Shown: piece by piece, positions 12,781-22,639 of the stretch | Numbering within the stretch: position 1 is the stretch's first letter | How the letters are laid out: every line of letters starts with the position of its first letter | Origin: Endomychus coccineus | Lineage: Eukaryota > Arthropoda > Insecta > Coleoptera > Endomychidae | Assembly: GCA_958510875.1 (NCBI GenBank) | Contig: OY294068.1 | Span: forward strand, 152,928,388-152,992,387 | DNA length: 64,000 nt | Reading direction: 5' to 3' | Program-made: the position numbers and the translations under genes | Notes under the pieces: generated by a model | The model's input: only the letters and a program-made list of their open reading frames with translations | Databases searched by the model: none | What the model was told of the DNA's origin: nothing

Positions 12781-13183
12781 CATTGACCATCCATTTCACC
12801 ACTTCAAAAGAGTAAAGCAGGACTTGGAAGGCAAACGTTTTTGCTGTAGACGCCTTGCTCTCACTCGAAAGTCCATGAGACATAATTTTTCGAACAAGGT
12901 TTCTGTGGCGGAGAGCCACCTTTACCTTGGAAGCGTCATAATTGAGACGCTGTTCAATTCCCAGGTATCGATAGGTCTCTCCAGCATCAAGATGTTCAAA
13001 GATGCTTACGTCAGCCAGCAGCGTATTCTCGTAGACTCCTGGAGATCGTCCTCTCGTCAAATGAAACACTGCACACTGGTCCAATGTCAACTTCTTGCCT
13101 ACAGCTCGTGTATATTCTTGAACTGCGTTGAGAGCTTGATGGCGGTTTTTCTCCCCATAGGCATAGAGTTTCAGATCATTCAT
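9428..13183 (-). CDS. 1251-codon chimeric ORF: R4/Dong RT piece fused to LOA-like EN-RT-RNase H
   Basis: Residues 1-134 come from the older R4/Dong element (the block after its YVDD motif, ending VVKWMVN). From residue 135 on the frame belongs to the inserted LOA-like element. The insertion happens to be in frame, so the open frame runs through both. The endonuclease is truncated but keeps GCDTNAHHSFWGS near 186 and SDHRWISF near 260. RT blocks include SPGVDGVYPALLQWG, YRPISLTSFLLKTLERL, the catalytic YADD near 716 and VKYLGIVLDSKLNWHRHL. RNase H has FTDGS near 978, TELVAV, TDSRAALQAL near 1040 and WVKGHSGHQGNEEADRLA. A CCHC-like tail CRGCYEEDETAEHVICHC ends the protein. It is unlikely to be a functional fusion, because the methionine start is simply the first one in the older element. 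Confidence 0.85.
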   Translation of the reverse strand: MNDLKLYAYGEKNRHQALNAVQEYTRAVGKKLTLDQCAVFHLTRGRSPGVYENTLLADVSIFEHLDAGETYRYLGIEQRLNYDASKVKVALRHRNLVRKIMSHGLSSESKASTAKTFAFQVLLYSFEVVKWMVNVGCDVGNSQTNVIIASIYLPIDSVNPPPSREMLELIEFCEVGGKHLIIGCDTNAHHSFWGSKDNNKRGKSLFEYLATTNLEIINRGCEPTFVNSRCQTIIDITLTSISISNIISSWHVMSEASMSDHRWISFSLTCSGIVSKPYRDPRKTNKELFRQHLIQSLGELNGPQNFTSTEQIEEGVALVRSSLVEAFESSCRLRIGVSGGQATPWWSGQLGDLRRRCRKLFNKAKNSRSTTDWNACNEQRKVYKREIRQNQRTAWRMFCSGIESTTTAARLKKIISKDPNQQPGSLKLGDGTFTANLADTAELLLNTHFPGCTLEPGGNWPDYATPTPVEGDWAVAKQTVSADKVAWAVKTFLPFKSPGVDGVYPALLQWGLEDILDHLVRIFRACVVLRYIPKEWREVRVVFIPKPGKSDYSLAKSYRPISLTSFLLKTLERLSDREIRDTALMIHPLHPNQHAYIPGRSTDSALHSVVSRIERSMENKMFTLGLFIDIEGAFDQPSFDSISTALEEHGVAPALSGLTRHILEWRAIQVTVGACTVRGIASRGCPQGGVLSPLISIILVDNLLRRLNELGYYTIGYADDLTILLTGLYLGVLCELMQSVLKIIEDWCIECSLSVNPTKTELVLFTKKRKLDQMVLPKLKCTQLRLAYEVKYLGIVLDSKLNWHRHLEVKVSKACAVFWQCRKAIGRSSGLSPKITLWLYTAVIRPMLCYGALVWWPRIRQANEIAHISRVQRLVCLAVTGAMRTTPTAAMETILQLPPLDLFVQEMALGAALRLRNGNLWNVKRGGGHAFILEEASVRIPLLGAQTDRIPAKFTFTKHYHIDLDENDETKPDINMFTDGSKNSRGSGSGIFSEEIDLREYIPLGSHATVFQTELVAVTQGARIAADKNTAGKRIRIMTDSRAALQALSSQKVNSGLVWECHRTLENLSQYNDVQLTWVKGHSGHQGNEEADRLARKGSGQTLFGPEPFLPLTSSTLTALMKEDTLKRHTERWISNDSCRQAHTAIKAPCPKIAKFCLRLTRFNLRRLVGIWTGHCRLNKHLHTMGVVVDPICRGCYEEDETAEHVICHCPALSSTRDAILGDPWPNLVNIGDAPPGAVLGLINAIGWLDG
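12781..12794. repeat. 14-bp target site duplication, right copy
   Basis: CATTGACCATCCAT is identical to 9308-9321 and marks the 5' junction of the truncated LOA-like copy. Confidence 0.9.
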
Positions 13184-14257
13184 GTGGAATAAATGGGTTA
13201 TCTGATGCCTCCGGTTGCTTGGTAGTCCAAATAGAAATTTTCATGAGTCCTTCTGAATGTGAAGGATAGCGACAGCAGTGAGATGTTAAACAAGAGGGAA
13301 CTCTTGAATGTTATCATCTGTAATTCTGTCAAGATTCGTCGTGTGCCTGAAGTGATGGCAAAATGAGTTTTCCATAGTGGTAACATATGTTACATGCATC
13401 TCACTAGTGAGATTGGTACCGCAAGGCATTGAAGCAAGTATACTACTAGCTCATATGAAGTTGAATCAAATGCCTTGCGGCCGCAGGTCATTGACAAGTT
13501 GTGCTGCTTATGTATGGAGTCCTGAGTGATATATTTACCTATTACTTGGTTCTCCCGGCAACCCTCCATGCCTTTCTTTGTCCCATGCTTCTCGCTGATA
13601 TTATCAAATACCGGATCGATCAATCTTAACATCTAGCATACCAGACACTTGTAGCAGGTGTTGATACAATTGATCGGTCGGTAGTTGTTGGGATCGGACA
13701 AGTCTCCATCCTCCGGAAGCAGCACAGTTTACCTCTCGCCAGCTCAGTTTGAAATTTGCTCCTCAAACCAAAAGTCAAAGACTCTGGTCAGACGGCGGTG
13801 AGTGATAGCCCACCAACACCATATGTTAATTCCGTCAGGACCGGGAGCAGCAAAGGTTCTGGTACCGACAAGAGCTGGACGAACCTCATCCTCGCTTACT
13901 GCCTTGCTAGGGCTGGGGTGTCCAGGTGAATTGGATGTGGTGACTCGTAAACTGCTTTCCAAAACTGCTCGACTTCCTCCACAGTCTGAGGCAGTAATTG
14001 TGGACTGTGGAGATTCAAAAAGCCGAGACGAGCTATCGAGAATGCGTCTAACCCGGCTGGCCAGATTTCTTGTTGCCACGTCCGCCCAAGGCTTGAATCC
14101 TATCAGCACAATATTACTCGATGATCTGCAACACTTTACGCTATAGTGTTTGATGGTGGCGGCATAGTTTGGCTGCTATACACCTGGACCTACCTCTAGA
14201 AAAAAAGTTTGCTTGTTGCCTCACCGACTGGATTTTGGCCTTGAGTTTGTTTAGGCA

Positions 14258-15730
14258 CCGTTCTTAAATGACTATCTATGTTAATGCCTAAGGAATTAAT
14301 AGTCTGTGCCTCCAATATTTCATCGACTGCTTTCGTTTCAATTTTTAATGAGTTGAATGGTGGAAAATTATTAGAATAACAACGGAAAGGTAAATACTTT
14401 GTTTCATTGTAATTCACAGTCAACAATTTGTAATCGAACCAATCTTTCATGAGTTTTAGGTCAATTTCAACCATGGGCTTCAGATCTACCCAGTTTTTCC
14501 CTTCATAAAATATCGCAGTATCGTCTGCAAAGCTGATTATTGAGCCCAAAGATTGAAGAGTGAGTAAACTATTTATATATAGAGTAAATAACAGCGGTCC
14601 TAGAATTGTCAATTGTGGAATCCCGAATTTAACTATTTTGCTGTTACTTAAAGAGTCATTCATTTTTACTTGCTGTGTTCTGTTGTTTAAGTAGCTGCTT
14701 ATTAGTTTCAATGTTACTTCTCTAAATCCTTTATCTTCCAATGGAGAGATTAGTTGACTGTAGCTTACTGTGTCGAAAATCTAACTTCAAGCACTTTTTG
14801 AATACTTTTTTGAGATTTGTAATTAATGAGATTGGTCTGTAGTTGGGAATTTCTGCTCGTGGTCCATTTTTATACAGATGCTTAGTAACCGCTATTTTAA
14901 ACGCGGATGGACACACACCTATTTCAATTATTTTATTTATGATAAAGGTTAGAGGTGGCGCTATTATATCTTCAATTTCTTTTAGTGTTTCCGCTTTAAA
15001 TCGATCTAGACCTACGGACCTTTTATTTTTAAGGTCATTAATGATTGTTTTTATTCTAAATTCGTTCGTTGGTCTAAGAAAAATGGAGTCTGGAATTATT
15101 TTTGTTTTATGAGAATATTTGATTGGTTGAAGTATTTTGCTTGCTAAATTTTCGCCTAAATTGACATGATAATTACCAAATTCATTTGCAATAGTATTGT
15201 CATCTTTTAATGTTGAATCCCCTTTATTTTCATTATCATTGAATATGATTTTTTCTATTGCCGGCTTATATATTTCATTTACGGTTTTCCACAAAGTTTT
15301 AAAGTTTTTGTCTTTAGCAATCTTATTCATATGGTATTCTATTTTAGTGTTTTTCAGTGTTTATTAGTTTATCTAAGTTATCTCCATAATTCAGAAAATT
15401 TTATTCTATATCTAAAAAGTTAATCTATAGCGAAGCATCGAATCGCATCGTGTTCATCAATGATCCACTATCCTTTCACAGGTTTATACTTAGAAAAATA
15501 TAAGAATCTGACGGGACCAAAGTGGTGTAATTGGTAAACACCCTGTACTAGACATCCAGAAATGTGGGTTCGGATCCTGCCTATGGTGCAATGTTTTACG
15601 TTTATTCATCTTTATAATTCTATGTTCAATTATATAAGTTATCTTCATAATTCAGAAAATTTAATTCTTATCTCTTAATTTACTTACACGAAATTGTGGC
15701 CAATTAGGCAAAGAAACTTCAAAACCAGGA
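14258..15730 (-). mobile_element. CR1/L2-like non-LTR retrotransposon fragment, copy 1
   Basis: The minus strand encodes RT blocks in two frames. Upstream is NEFRIKTIINDLKNKRSVGL with EIEDIIAPPLTFIINKIIE, GVCPSAFKIA and IPNYRPISLITNLKKVFKK at 15330-14731. Downstream, from 14741, are FGIPQLTILGPLLFTLYINS and the catalytic FADDTAIF, then KWFDYKLLTVN-like and LGINIDSHLR blocks. The frame breaks at the RT centre, so it is a pseudogene. It matches 20620-21400 closely, including non-coding bases upstream of the RT. It ends abruptly at about 14257 against the R4/Dong copy. A SINE-bearing insertion lies at about 15414-15673. Confidence 0.75.
15516..15587 (+). mobile_element. tRNA-like sequence, probable SINE head
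   Basis: The 72 bases fold as a tRNA. The acceptor pairs ACCAAAG with CTATGGT (6 of 7), the D stem pairs GTGT with ACAC, and the T arm contains GGTTCGGATCC, a good B box. TGGTGTAATTGG resembles an A box. The anticodon loop would be CTAGACA, with one mismatch in its stem. It sits inside an insertion absent from the homologous copy at 20620-21400, so it is more likely a SINE head than a working tRNA gene. Direct repeats of about 40 bases (15374-15413 and 15636-15673) flank the insertion, which is long for a SINE target duplication. Confidence 0.55.
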
Positions 15731-17344
15731 TGAAGCATACATTTAGAAAAGCTGAAAATAGGTTATTCCATTAAAAAAATCTACGTTTGGCTTGTGTCTT
15801 AAAAGCACTCTGTGTATTCGTGTTTCCTATAAAATACCATTATATTCACAGGACCTTTTTCTGCAACCTTCTTATCAGCTATTTTTCACTACTTCAAGAA
15901 ATAGGAAAGTTAAAGGAAAGTAAAATGTTACGTGGATCAACTAATCAATCGATCCTACATCAAAGACTGTGGTAAATTATGAATTATATCAACTTATTGA
16001 TAATGTCAAGCAAAGAGAGATGATGGAGGAGAGTGATAGGAGTTATCATTTTCAGTGGAATTCATTTTTCATACTTAGTTGGTTTTACTAAGAGTATACT
16101 TAGGTGAAAACTTGCCAATGCCGTAATTGGTGGGAAAAGATGGAGTTTGCGAGCGTTTCGATCTTTTATTAGAGAAACTAATCATGACTATTCTGTTACA
16201 CTTCAAATTTTTATCGCACCATTCTGGAAGGAATTGCGTGTGCCACAGTGAGATAAAACAGCAATCCGACCATTAGGGCAAGGTTTAACGACCACCTGCC
16301 TTGTGTGTTACGTTCGGCCTACGGATGTTAATATGTTCATTGTGGTGGGAGCTTTGCAATATAACCGAACTACTAAATGAGCGTCTTATTTCCAGCTCAC
16401 GAACAGACGTTTAGCTCGTGCTAGACTAAAGGACATTCTTCAAAAATCACGTCATGTCACTCATCCGAATATATACAAGTGAAAGTATCATGAAGTCTGT
16501 AAAATTACAAATGAACATTCTATTTCATGGGATTACCAAATATTTTTTTGAATGAAACTGTATGTTTGAACTTTTAAAGTGAAGTGGATGGTAACGAATC
16601 ATGTGGGTACAATGCAGAAGCCATGTAGTATCAATATCCTCTAGGTACATGAGTCCCGAGTGCACGATCGTATCATCACAAGCCAGAGGCTATATTGCAG
16701 CTGGTCATCCGTACGTTAACGTTATATCACAATTATGCAATACCGACAGTAAAACAATAGTTTTATTTATTTTCAGGAGATAGATAAAGACTTCCTGTTG
16801 AAATAGAGTTGTCAGATATGAACTGAATCTTTAGTTGCACCCATTTGCAAGAAAAAAAACAATATTTAAAAACAAGAAACATACATAGAATATACGAGTT
16901 AACATTGTCAAAATTACTATATGGGTTATGATGATTCTCAATTACTACCTGTACTCAATTTTCTTCCTTTATTTGAACATTTCAATTGAACCTTAGCTCT
17001 TCAAAGATAATTTTTCAACGATGCGTTAGAACTAAGTCACAGAGAAATATACGTTTATTTAAAATCAGAAGAAACTGTTCCACGTGATTTTTCGATAATT
17101 TACTGAAAATAATATATTCATAACCGAATGGCTCACAGTTTCTTTGTGTCAAGATGAATCATCTCTCTTAAATTTTTCACAAGAATCTTCAACTAGTAAA
17201 TCTCTTGATGAAACCAACTTCAACGTACATACTTCACATTTAACTTTTTTTGTTACAATTTTATTACAATTTAGTAGCAATAGCCACCGTGCATAAGGAT
17301 TCATATATCAGTAACATACCTTCGGTCAAAAAGCTCAACATGTA
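15731..17344. other. Unassigned intronic DNA
   Basis: I recognise no gene or repeat. The longest open frame is about 60 codons and matches nothing familiar. Confidence 0.4.
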
Positions 17345-19388
17345 TTACTAAAATGTCAGAGGGCTGAATTCTAACACCTGCGTACTATACAATATTTCAT
17401 CCACTTTAAGATATGACCTAATTGCTTTTTCTGAAACATGGCTCAATTCTTTAGTTTTGAATTCTGAGCTTCTCACAAATAACTATACTATCTTTAGTAG
17501 AGATCGCAATTTTCAACATTACAGTTATCGCGTGGATGTGGTGTATTACTAGCTATAAATAGTAAATTTTCTGCTATTGAGATTGATCTTAATAATGTTC
17601 GTTCTCTTATACCTAGTTTGGATATCATAGGTATCAAAATTAGTATTGGAGGCTGTGTTTATATAATCTACCGAATATCCCCTCTATGTCATATGAAACA
17701 AGTGCTCTCATTAACTTTGACTTTGGAGAATATTATTGTATGTTTTTATTTGGTGATTTCAACATTACTGAGTACATCTCGTATAAATCTGAAGGATTTG
17801 AATTTTCTAAATTATCATACTTCAACAATCTGCTTAGCTATTCCGATCTTATTCAGTACAATTGTTGTCTAAATAGTACCAATAGAATTCTAGATCTTAT
17901 TTGCTGTAGTAATTTTTGCATAGTTTCAAAGTCTGATGTTTGCTTATTGCGTGAAGATTTGCACCATCCTCCATTGTTTATTCCATTTCAGTACTCTGGT
18001 CAATTACCTTCCACATCATTCTGCCATCATAATGATTTAACATTTTCAAATCCAATAAGGCAAATCATCTATCACCTTATAACCAGTTACTGGATTTTGA
18101 CTGGTCTATATTAAATCATACAAACAATGTTAATGTCGCAGTAGCATGTAGCATGTGTTTATTCCTGGCAGATCAACTGTACTAACTCAGGTTGCTACAG
18201 TAAATACTTGGCCGATGTTATTGATGAGGGTGGCCATGTTGATTGTATCTACTTAAATTTTGCTGAGGCATTCGATAAGATGTGTCACAGTATTTTATTT
18301 AATAAAATGTCTAGTTTGGATTCACAAATCATTTGATTGAATTCTGGAATTCTTACCTGAGTGATAGATATCAATATGTAGATTATAGAGATTTTAAATC
18401 GTATTCATTCCATGCCACCTCAGGTTTACATCAAAGCTCAGTACTTGGACCACTCCTATTCAATTTATTCATCAATGACATTTCTTCTTTATTTGTCCGT
18501 TATTTTCTTCTTTACGCAGACGATTTAAAACTGTACTCAACAGTAAAGCATTCTTCATGTTGTATCTCACTGCAGCTTAACTTGGATGCACTCAGTACTT
18601 GGTGTGTAATAAATCATCTGGAGCGTAGTATTAGTAAGTGCACTATAATGATTTTCACCAAGAAAATTACGCCTATTATTAACAATTACAAACTTGCTAA
18701 CACAGCTCTTGCTCATTCCTATTGTTTCAGAGACTTGGGCGTTTTGTTTGACGTGAAATTGTCATTTGCGTCTCACATTGAATCAATTGTTTGTAGCCCC
18801 TACATCATGTTTCAATAACAATATTATATAACTCGTTTGTTCGTTCTGAGCTCGAATATGCTTCAATTGTATGGAACCCTCATTATAAAATTTATATAAA
18901 CGAAATAGAGCTAGTGAATCGGTGTTTCTTAAAATATTAAGCCTCCAAAGCTGATGGTAATTATCCATCTATTGGATTATCTCAATAGGCTCTATTAGTT
19001 AAATTCTCTTGCCTACAGTTATATGAAAATAGCCAAATTCATAGTATTTTATTCCTGTATAAGCTCATTCATTACCTGGTTGACTATCCTGTGATTTTAT
19101 CAAGGCTGAATTTACATGTTACATCTGCTCACACCCGTTCCACACAAACATTTTACTCACCACTCTGCAGAACAAATACGTTATAATTTTCTCCGAATCT
19201 TCAAACGTGTAGATTCTACGAGATGATCGGTTTGACTATTGACATATTTTGTTGTAACCCTAATGATATTTGTAAAGCTGTGTATATTAGTTAATTCTGA
19301 TTCCTACTCTGTAATTATATTATAAGCTCTCCAAGGGATTTCTCCTGTTCAGCTAGTGTAATTGAATGAATGAATAAATAAATAAATG
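17345..19388 (+). mobile_element. Jockey-like non-LTR retrotransposon, 5'-truncated and degenerate
   Basis: Plus-strand frames run endonuclease then RT. The endonuclease shows YDLIAFSETWLNSLVLNSEL near 17410 and LFGDFNIT near 17747. The RT shows GLHQSSVLGPLLFNLFIND near 18424, the catalytic YADDLKLYS near 18515, a RDLGVLFDVKLSFASHIE block near 18730 and a downstream VRSELEYASIVWNPHY block near 18840. The element ends in a GAATGAATGAATAAATAAAT-type simple tail at 19361-19388. Stops and frameshifts occur throughout, and a large part between endonuclease and RT is missing. It is a dead copy lying in the receptor intron in antisense orientation to the receptor. Confidence 0.8.
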
Positions 19389-19969
19389 ATAAACAACGGG
19401 CATTTAATGTTCATTCACCTCCAAGTTTATATGAAAAAATTTCACTCATTATTATGAAACTCTGGAATCTCGCAATTATCACAAAATGAATCTACATTTC
19501 TAGTCCAAAATATTCTTGATCCTTATGTTGTTAGGGACTGAATTCTCAATCTTTTCCAGATTCGTATAACTGGCCAAGCGAAATATGATATTGCCCTGCA
19601 AGCTGGCTATATTTTCCAAACACATCTTCGAATGGTTCCTAAAAATATGTAATTTGATTTAAGCTCATTGGAGCAATACGAATTCATTTCTAAAATTCGA
19701 TGAACTGTGTGTGATAATACAGTATGTGTCGTTGCTGTTAATTCGTAAGGACGAACTACACTTCCACGTAACTAAACCTATGCAATAGATTTCTTAAAAG
19801 CTTGATTTTCGAATTATACTCAAAGTACCTTTGACGATAGGTTCCTATAAATATCTTTCAATCGTAGTCCTTTTGCAGAGCTTTTATATACATTATTTCT
19901 CACCTAGTTAATATAATATAAACTGGCCTGTGGATTTCGAATGCTGTATATTCGAACTAAAATGAAGTA
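19389..19969. other. Unassigned intronic DNA
   Basis: Nothing recognised. It lies between the jockey-like tail and the P-element-like relic. Confidence 0.35.
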
Positions 19970-20330
19970 GATCCTGCTTAACTTATTCATTGAATATCTC
20001 AAGGGCCAATTTAATATTATAATGTTCCAAATTTGTTAGATTGGGTGCTTCTAAAATAAAAGAATGTCCAAATTTTAACAATTGATCTTGTTCTAGTTTG
20101 TGCATTTATTTAAAGCAAAAAATGGGGCAATGTTCTCGTCTCCCGCGTCAAAGTTGGCATAATGCATAATTTGATGAGGTTTTAAATTCACCCAATCATT
20201 TTTCATACGTTTAAGAATGTGCATCGAATCTGATAGATAAAATACTGATCTTGAATTACTAACTGGATGAACTTACACTTTATTTAGCTTGTTATGTTTA
20301 GGAAAATTGTTAATGGATTGGCTGTTGAAC
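19970..20330 (-). pseudogene. P-element/THAP9-like transposase fragment
   Basis: Minus-strand frames read SNSRSVFYLSDSMHILKRMK and NDWVNLKPHQIMHY, then, after a frame change, MHKLEQDQLLKFGHSFIL and NLEHYNIKLALEIFNE before a stop. The order, a short strand with D-x-x-H-x-L-K followed by W.N and a NL....VKLALQIFNE helix, resembles the central domain of P-element and THAP9-type transposases. The match is by eye to the family pattern only. N-terminal THAP finger and termini were not found. Confidence 0.45.
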
Positions 20331-20619
20331 TCATTATCTTCCCATAATATTTTGTATCCAATTTGATCCAATTAAAAAATAATCAGTTTTAATATCACAA
20401 GAGCATAGGAAATAATCGATCATACCTCCAAGTCATGATACGAGTGGTGTTTTGAGGATCTACGTCGAGAGAGGAGGTTAGTATACTTGAATATTTTGGT
20501 TTGCTTGATATTATGTTTATCATTTATTTTGTATTAATATTGAACGTACAATTATTGTAAGTAATATTTGAACCATTATTATCTGTCGATGAGCTTGAGC
20601 TACCTGCTAACTTGCTGTG

Positions 20620-21400
20620 TTCTATTGTTTAAGTAACTGCTTATTAGTTTTAATGTTACTTCTCTAAATCCTTTATCTTCCAATGGAGAGATTAGTTGAC
20701 TGTGGCTTACTGTGTCGAAAATCTAACTTCAATTACTTTTTGAATACTTTTTTGAGATTTGTAATTAATGAGATTAGTCTGTAGTTGGGAATTTCTGCTC
20801 GTGGTCCATTTTTATACAGATGCTTAGTTACCGCTATTTTGAACGTGGATGGACACACACCTGTTTGAATTATTTTATTCATGATAAAGGTTAGAGGCGG
20901 AGCTATTATATCTTCAATTTCTCTCAGTGTTTGCGCTTTAATTGGATCTAGATTTACGGACTTTTTATTTTTAAGCTCATTGATGATTGTTTTTATTTCC
21001 AATTCGTTCGTTGGTCTAAGAAAAATGGAGTTCGGAATTATTTTTGATTTATGAGAATATTTGATTGGTTGAAGTATTTTGCTTGCTAAATTTTCGCCTA
21101 AGTTGACATGATAATTATTAAATTCATTTGCAATAGTATTGTCATCTTATAATGTTGAATCCCCTCTATTTTTAATATCATTGAATATAATTTTTTCTAT
21201 TCCCGACTTATATATTTCATTTACGGTTTTGCACAAAGTTTTACAGTTTTTGTCTTTAGCAATCTTATGCTTATGGTATTCTATTTTAGTGTTTTTTAGT
21301 GTTTATTAGTTTACCTAAGTTATCGCCATAATTCAGGAAATTTAATTCTATATCTCTTAATGTACCTACACGAAATTTTGGCCAATTAGGCAAAGGAAAC
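20620..21400 (-). mobile_element. CR1/L2-like non-LTR retrotransposon fragment, copy 2
   Basis: This is a second copy of the family at 14258-15730. It covers only the fingers and early palm of the RT: EIEDIIAPPLTFIMNKIIQ, GVCPSTFKIA and IPNYRLISLITNLKKVFKK, plus upstream sequence. It lacks the SINE-bearing insertion of copy 1, so it serves as an empty-site reference for that insertion. A frameshift near 20720 sits at the same place as in copy 1, so the two copies probably derive from a master that already carried it. Confidence 0.75.
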
Positions 21401-21500
21401 TTTAAACCTGCTTATACTTATATTGGTAGTGACAGGGTTCTTTTTCTAATTTTCAGAATGAGGTATAGCTACAGAGACTCACTTGAAGAATCTCCAGTTA

Positions 21501-22601
21501 GTCGAGTCAAATAGGTATTTCATTACGAAAAACGAAAGATATGGACCGATTTTGATGAAACAAAGTGCATTCGATTCGGGATGACGTCTAGAAAAAATCT
21601 TACCGGTTAGTTTTTTGTGCAAATTTGTTTTTTTTTAAACGAAAAATTGACCAATTTTTGGCTAATTATTGGGAAAATTTAGCCGGGGGTTTTCGGGGTC
21701 GCTGATTACGATTCTGAACGAATGGCCAAAATCGAAAACCCCAGCTGGTGATTGGCCACTTTAATTGGACAAAGTGACCATTTTTCATCAAAAATAGCCA
21801 GGAAAAATCACTCGGGGGTTTTCGGGGTCGCTGATTACGATTCTGAACTCAAGTTGGCCAAAATCGATCTTCCCAGCTGGTAATTGGCCAGTTTGATAGG
21901 ACAAAATTGATAATTTTTTCTTAATTTCATCGCAAAAAGATAGGAAAAATTACTCGGGGGTTTTCGGAAACGCTGAGTACGATTCTGAAGTCAAATTGTT
22001 AGTTTTGATGAAATTTTGGAAATTTGTCAATTTTGTCCAATTAAACCTGCCAATTATCAGCTGAGGAGTTCGATTCTGGACAATTTGATTTCAGAATCGT
22101 ACTCAGCGACTCCGAAAACCTACGAGTAATTTTTCCTGTCTATTTGCGATGAAATTAAGAAAAAATTAGCAATTTTGTTCAATTAAACTGGCCAATTACC
22201 AGCTGGGAAGATCGATTTTGGCCAATCTGAGTTCAGAATTGTAATCAGCGACCCCAAAAACCCCCGAGTGATTTTTTCTGGCTATTTTTGATGAAATTTA
22301 AAAAAATGGTAACTTTGTTCAATTAAAGTGGCCAATTACCAGCTGAGGAGTTTGATTTTGGCCAATCTGAGTTCAGAATTGTAATCAACGACCCCGAAAA
22401 CCCCGACTGAATTTTCCAAATAATTAGCCAAAAATTGGTCAATTTTTCGTTTAAAAAAAAATAACAAATTTGCACAAAAAACTAACCGGTAAGCTTTTTT
22501 CTACACGTCATCCCGAACCGAATGCACTTTGTTTCATCAAAATCGGTCCATATCTTTCGATTTTCGTAAGTTGGCCTGTTTTAATACCTATTTGACTCGA
22601 C
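21501..22601. mobile_element. Foldback element A, 1.1 kb, TA target
   Basis: The element is almost entirely one long inverted repeat centred near 22040. It begins GTCGAGTCAAATAGG and ends with the reverse complement. TA dinucleotides flank it at 21499-21500 and 22602-22603. Each arm contains about three diverged tandem units of 130-150 bp, each with a GCTGATTACGATTCTGAA-like block next to a run of Gs and Ts. There is no coding capacity. The arms could form a very stable hairpin in RNA. TA target plus terminal repeats suggests mobilisation by a Tc1/mariner-type or similar enzyme. Confidence 0.8.
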
Positions 22602-22639
22602 TAAGTAATTTGAATAACTTTTCGTAAGTTGGCTCCAGA

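Larger units (their letters stand above)
8395..14257 (-). mobile_element. R4/Dong-type non-LTR retrotransposon, copy 1 (interrupted)
   Basis: This minus-strand element is homologous to the better preserved copy at 57679-59840. Its 3' part is 8406-9307 and its 5' part is 12795-14257. The 5' part contains the RT block APGPDGIN near 13830 and later YLGIEQRLNYDAS. The 3' part contains CRTCRKAPETLF near 8900, the zinc-finger region that precedes the restriction-like endonuclease in this group. It is 5' truncated and carries internal deletions and stops. It is split by a 3.46-kb LOA-like element at 9322-12780. Its upstream end lies against the cut RT of the CR1/L2-like element at 14258, which suggests it inserted into that element, though I did not find the other half of it left of 8400. 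Confidence 0.75.
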
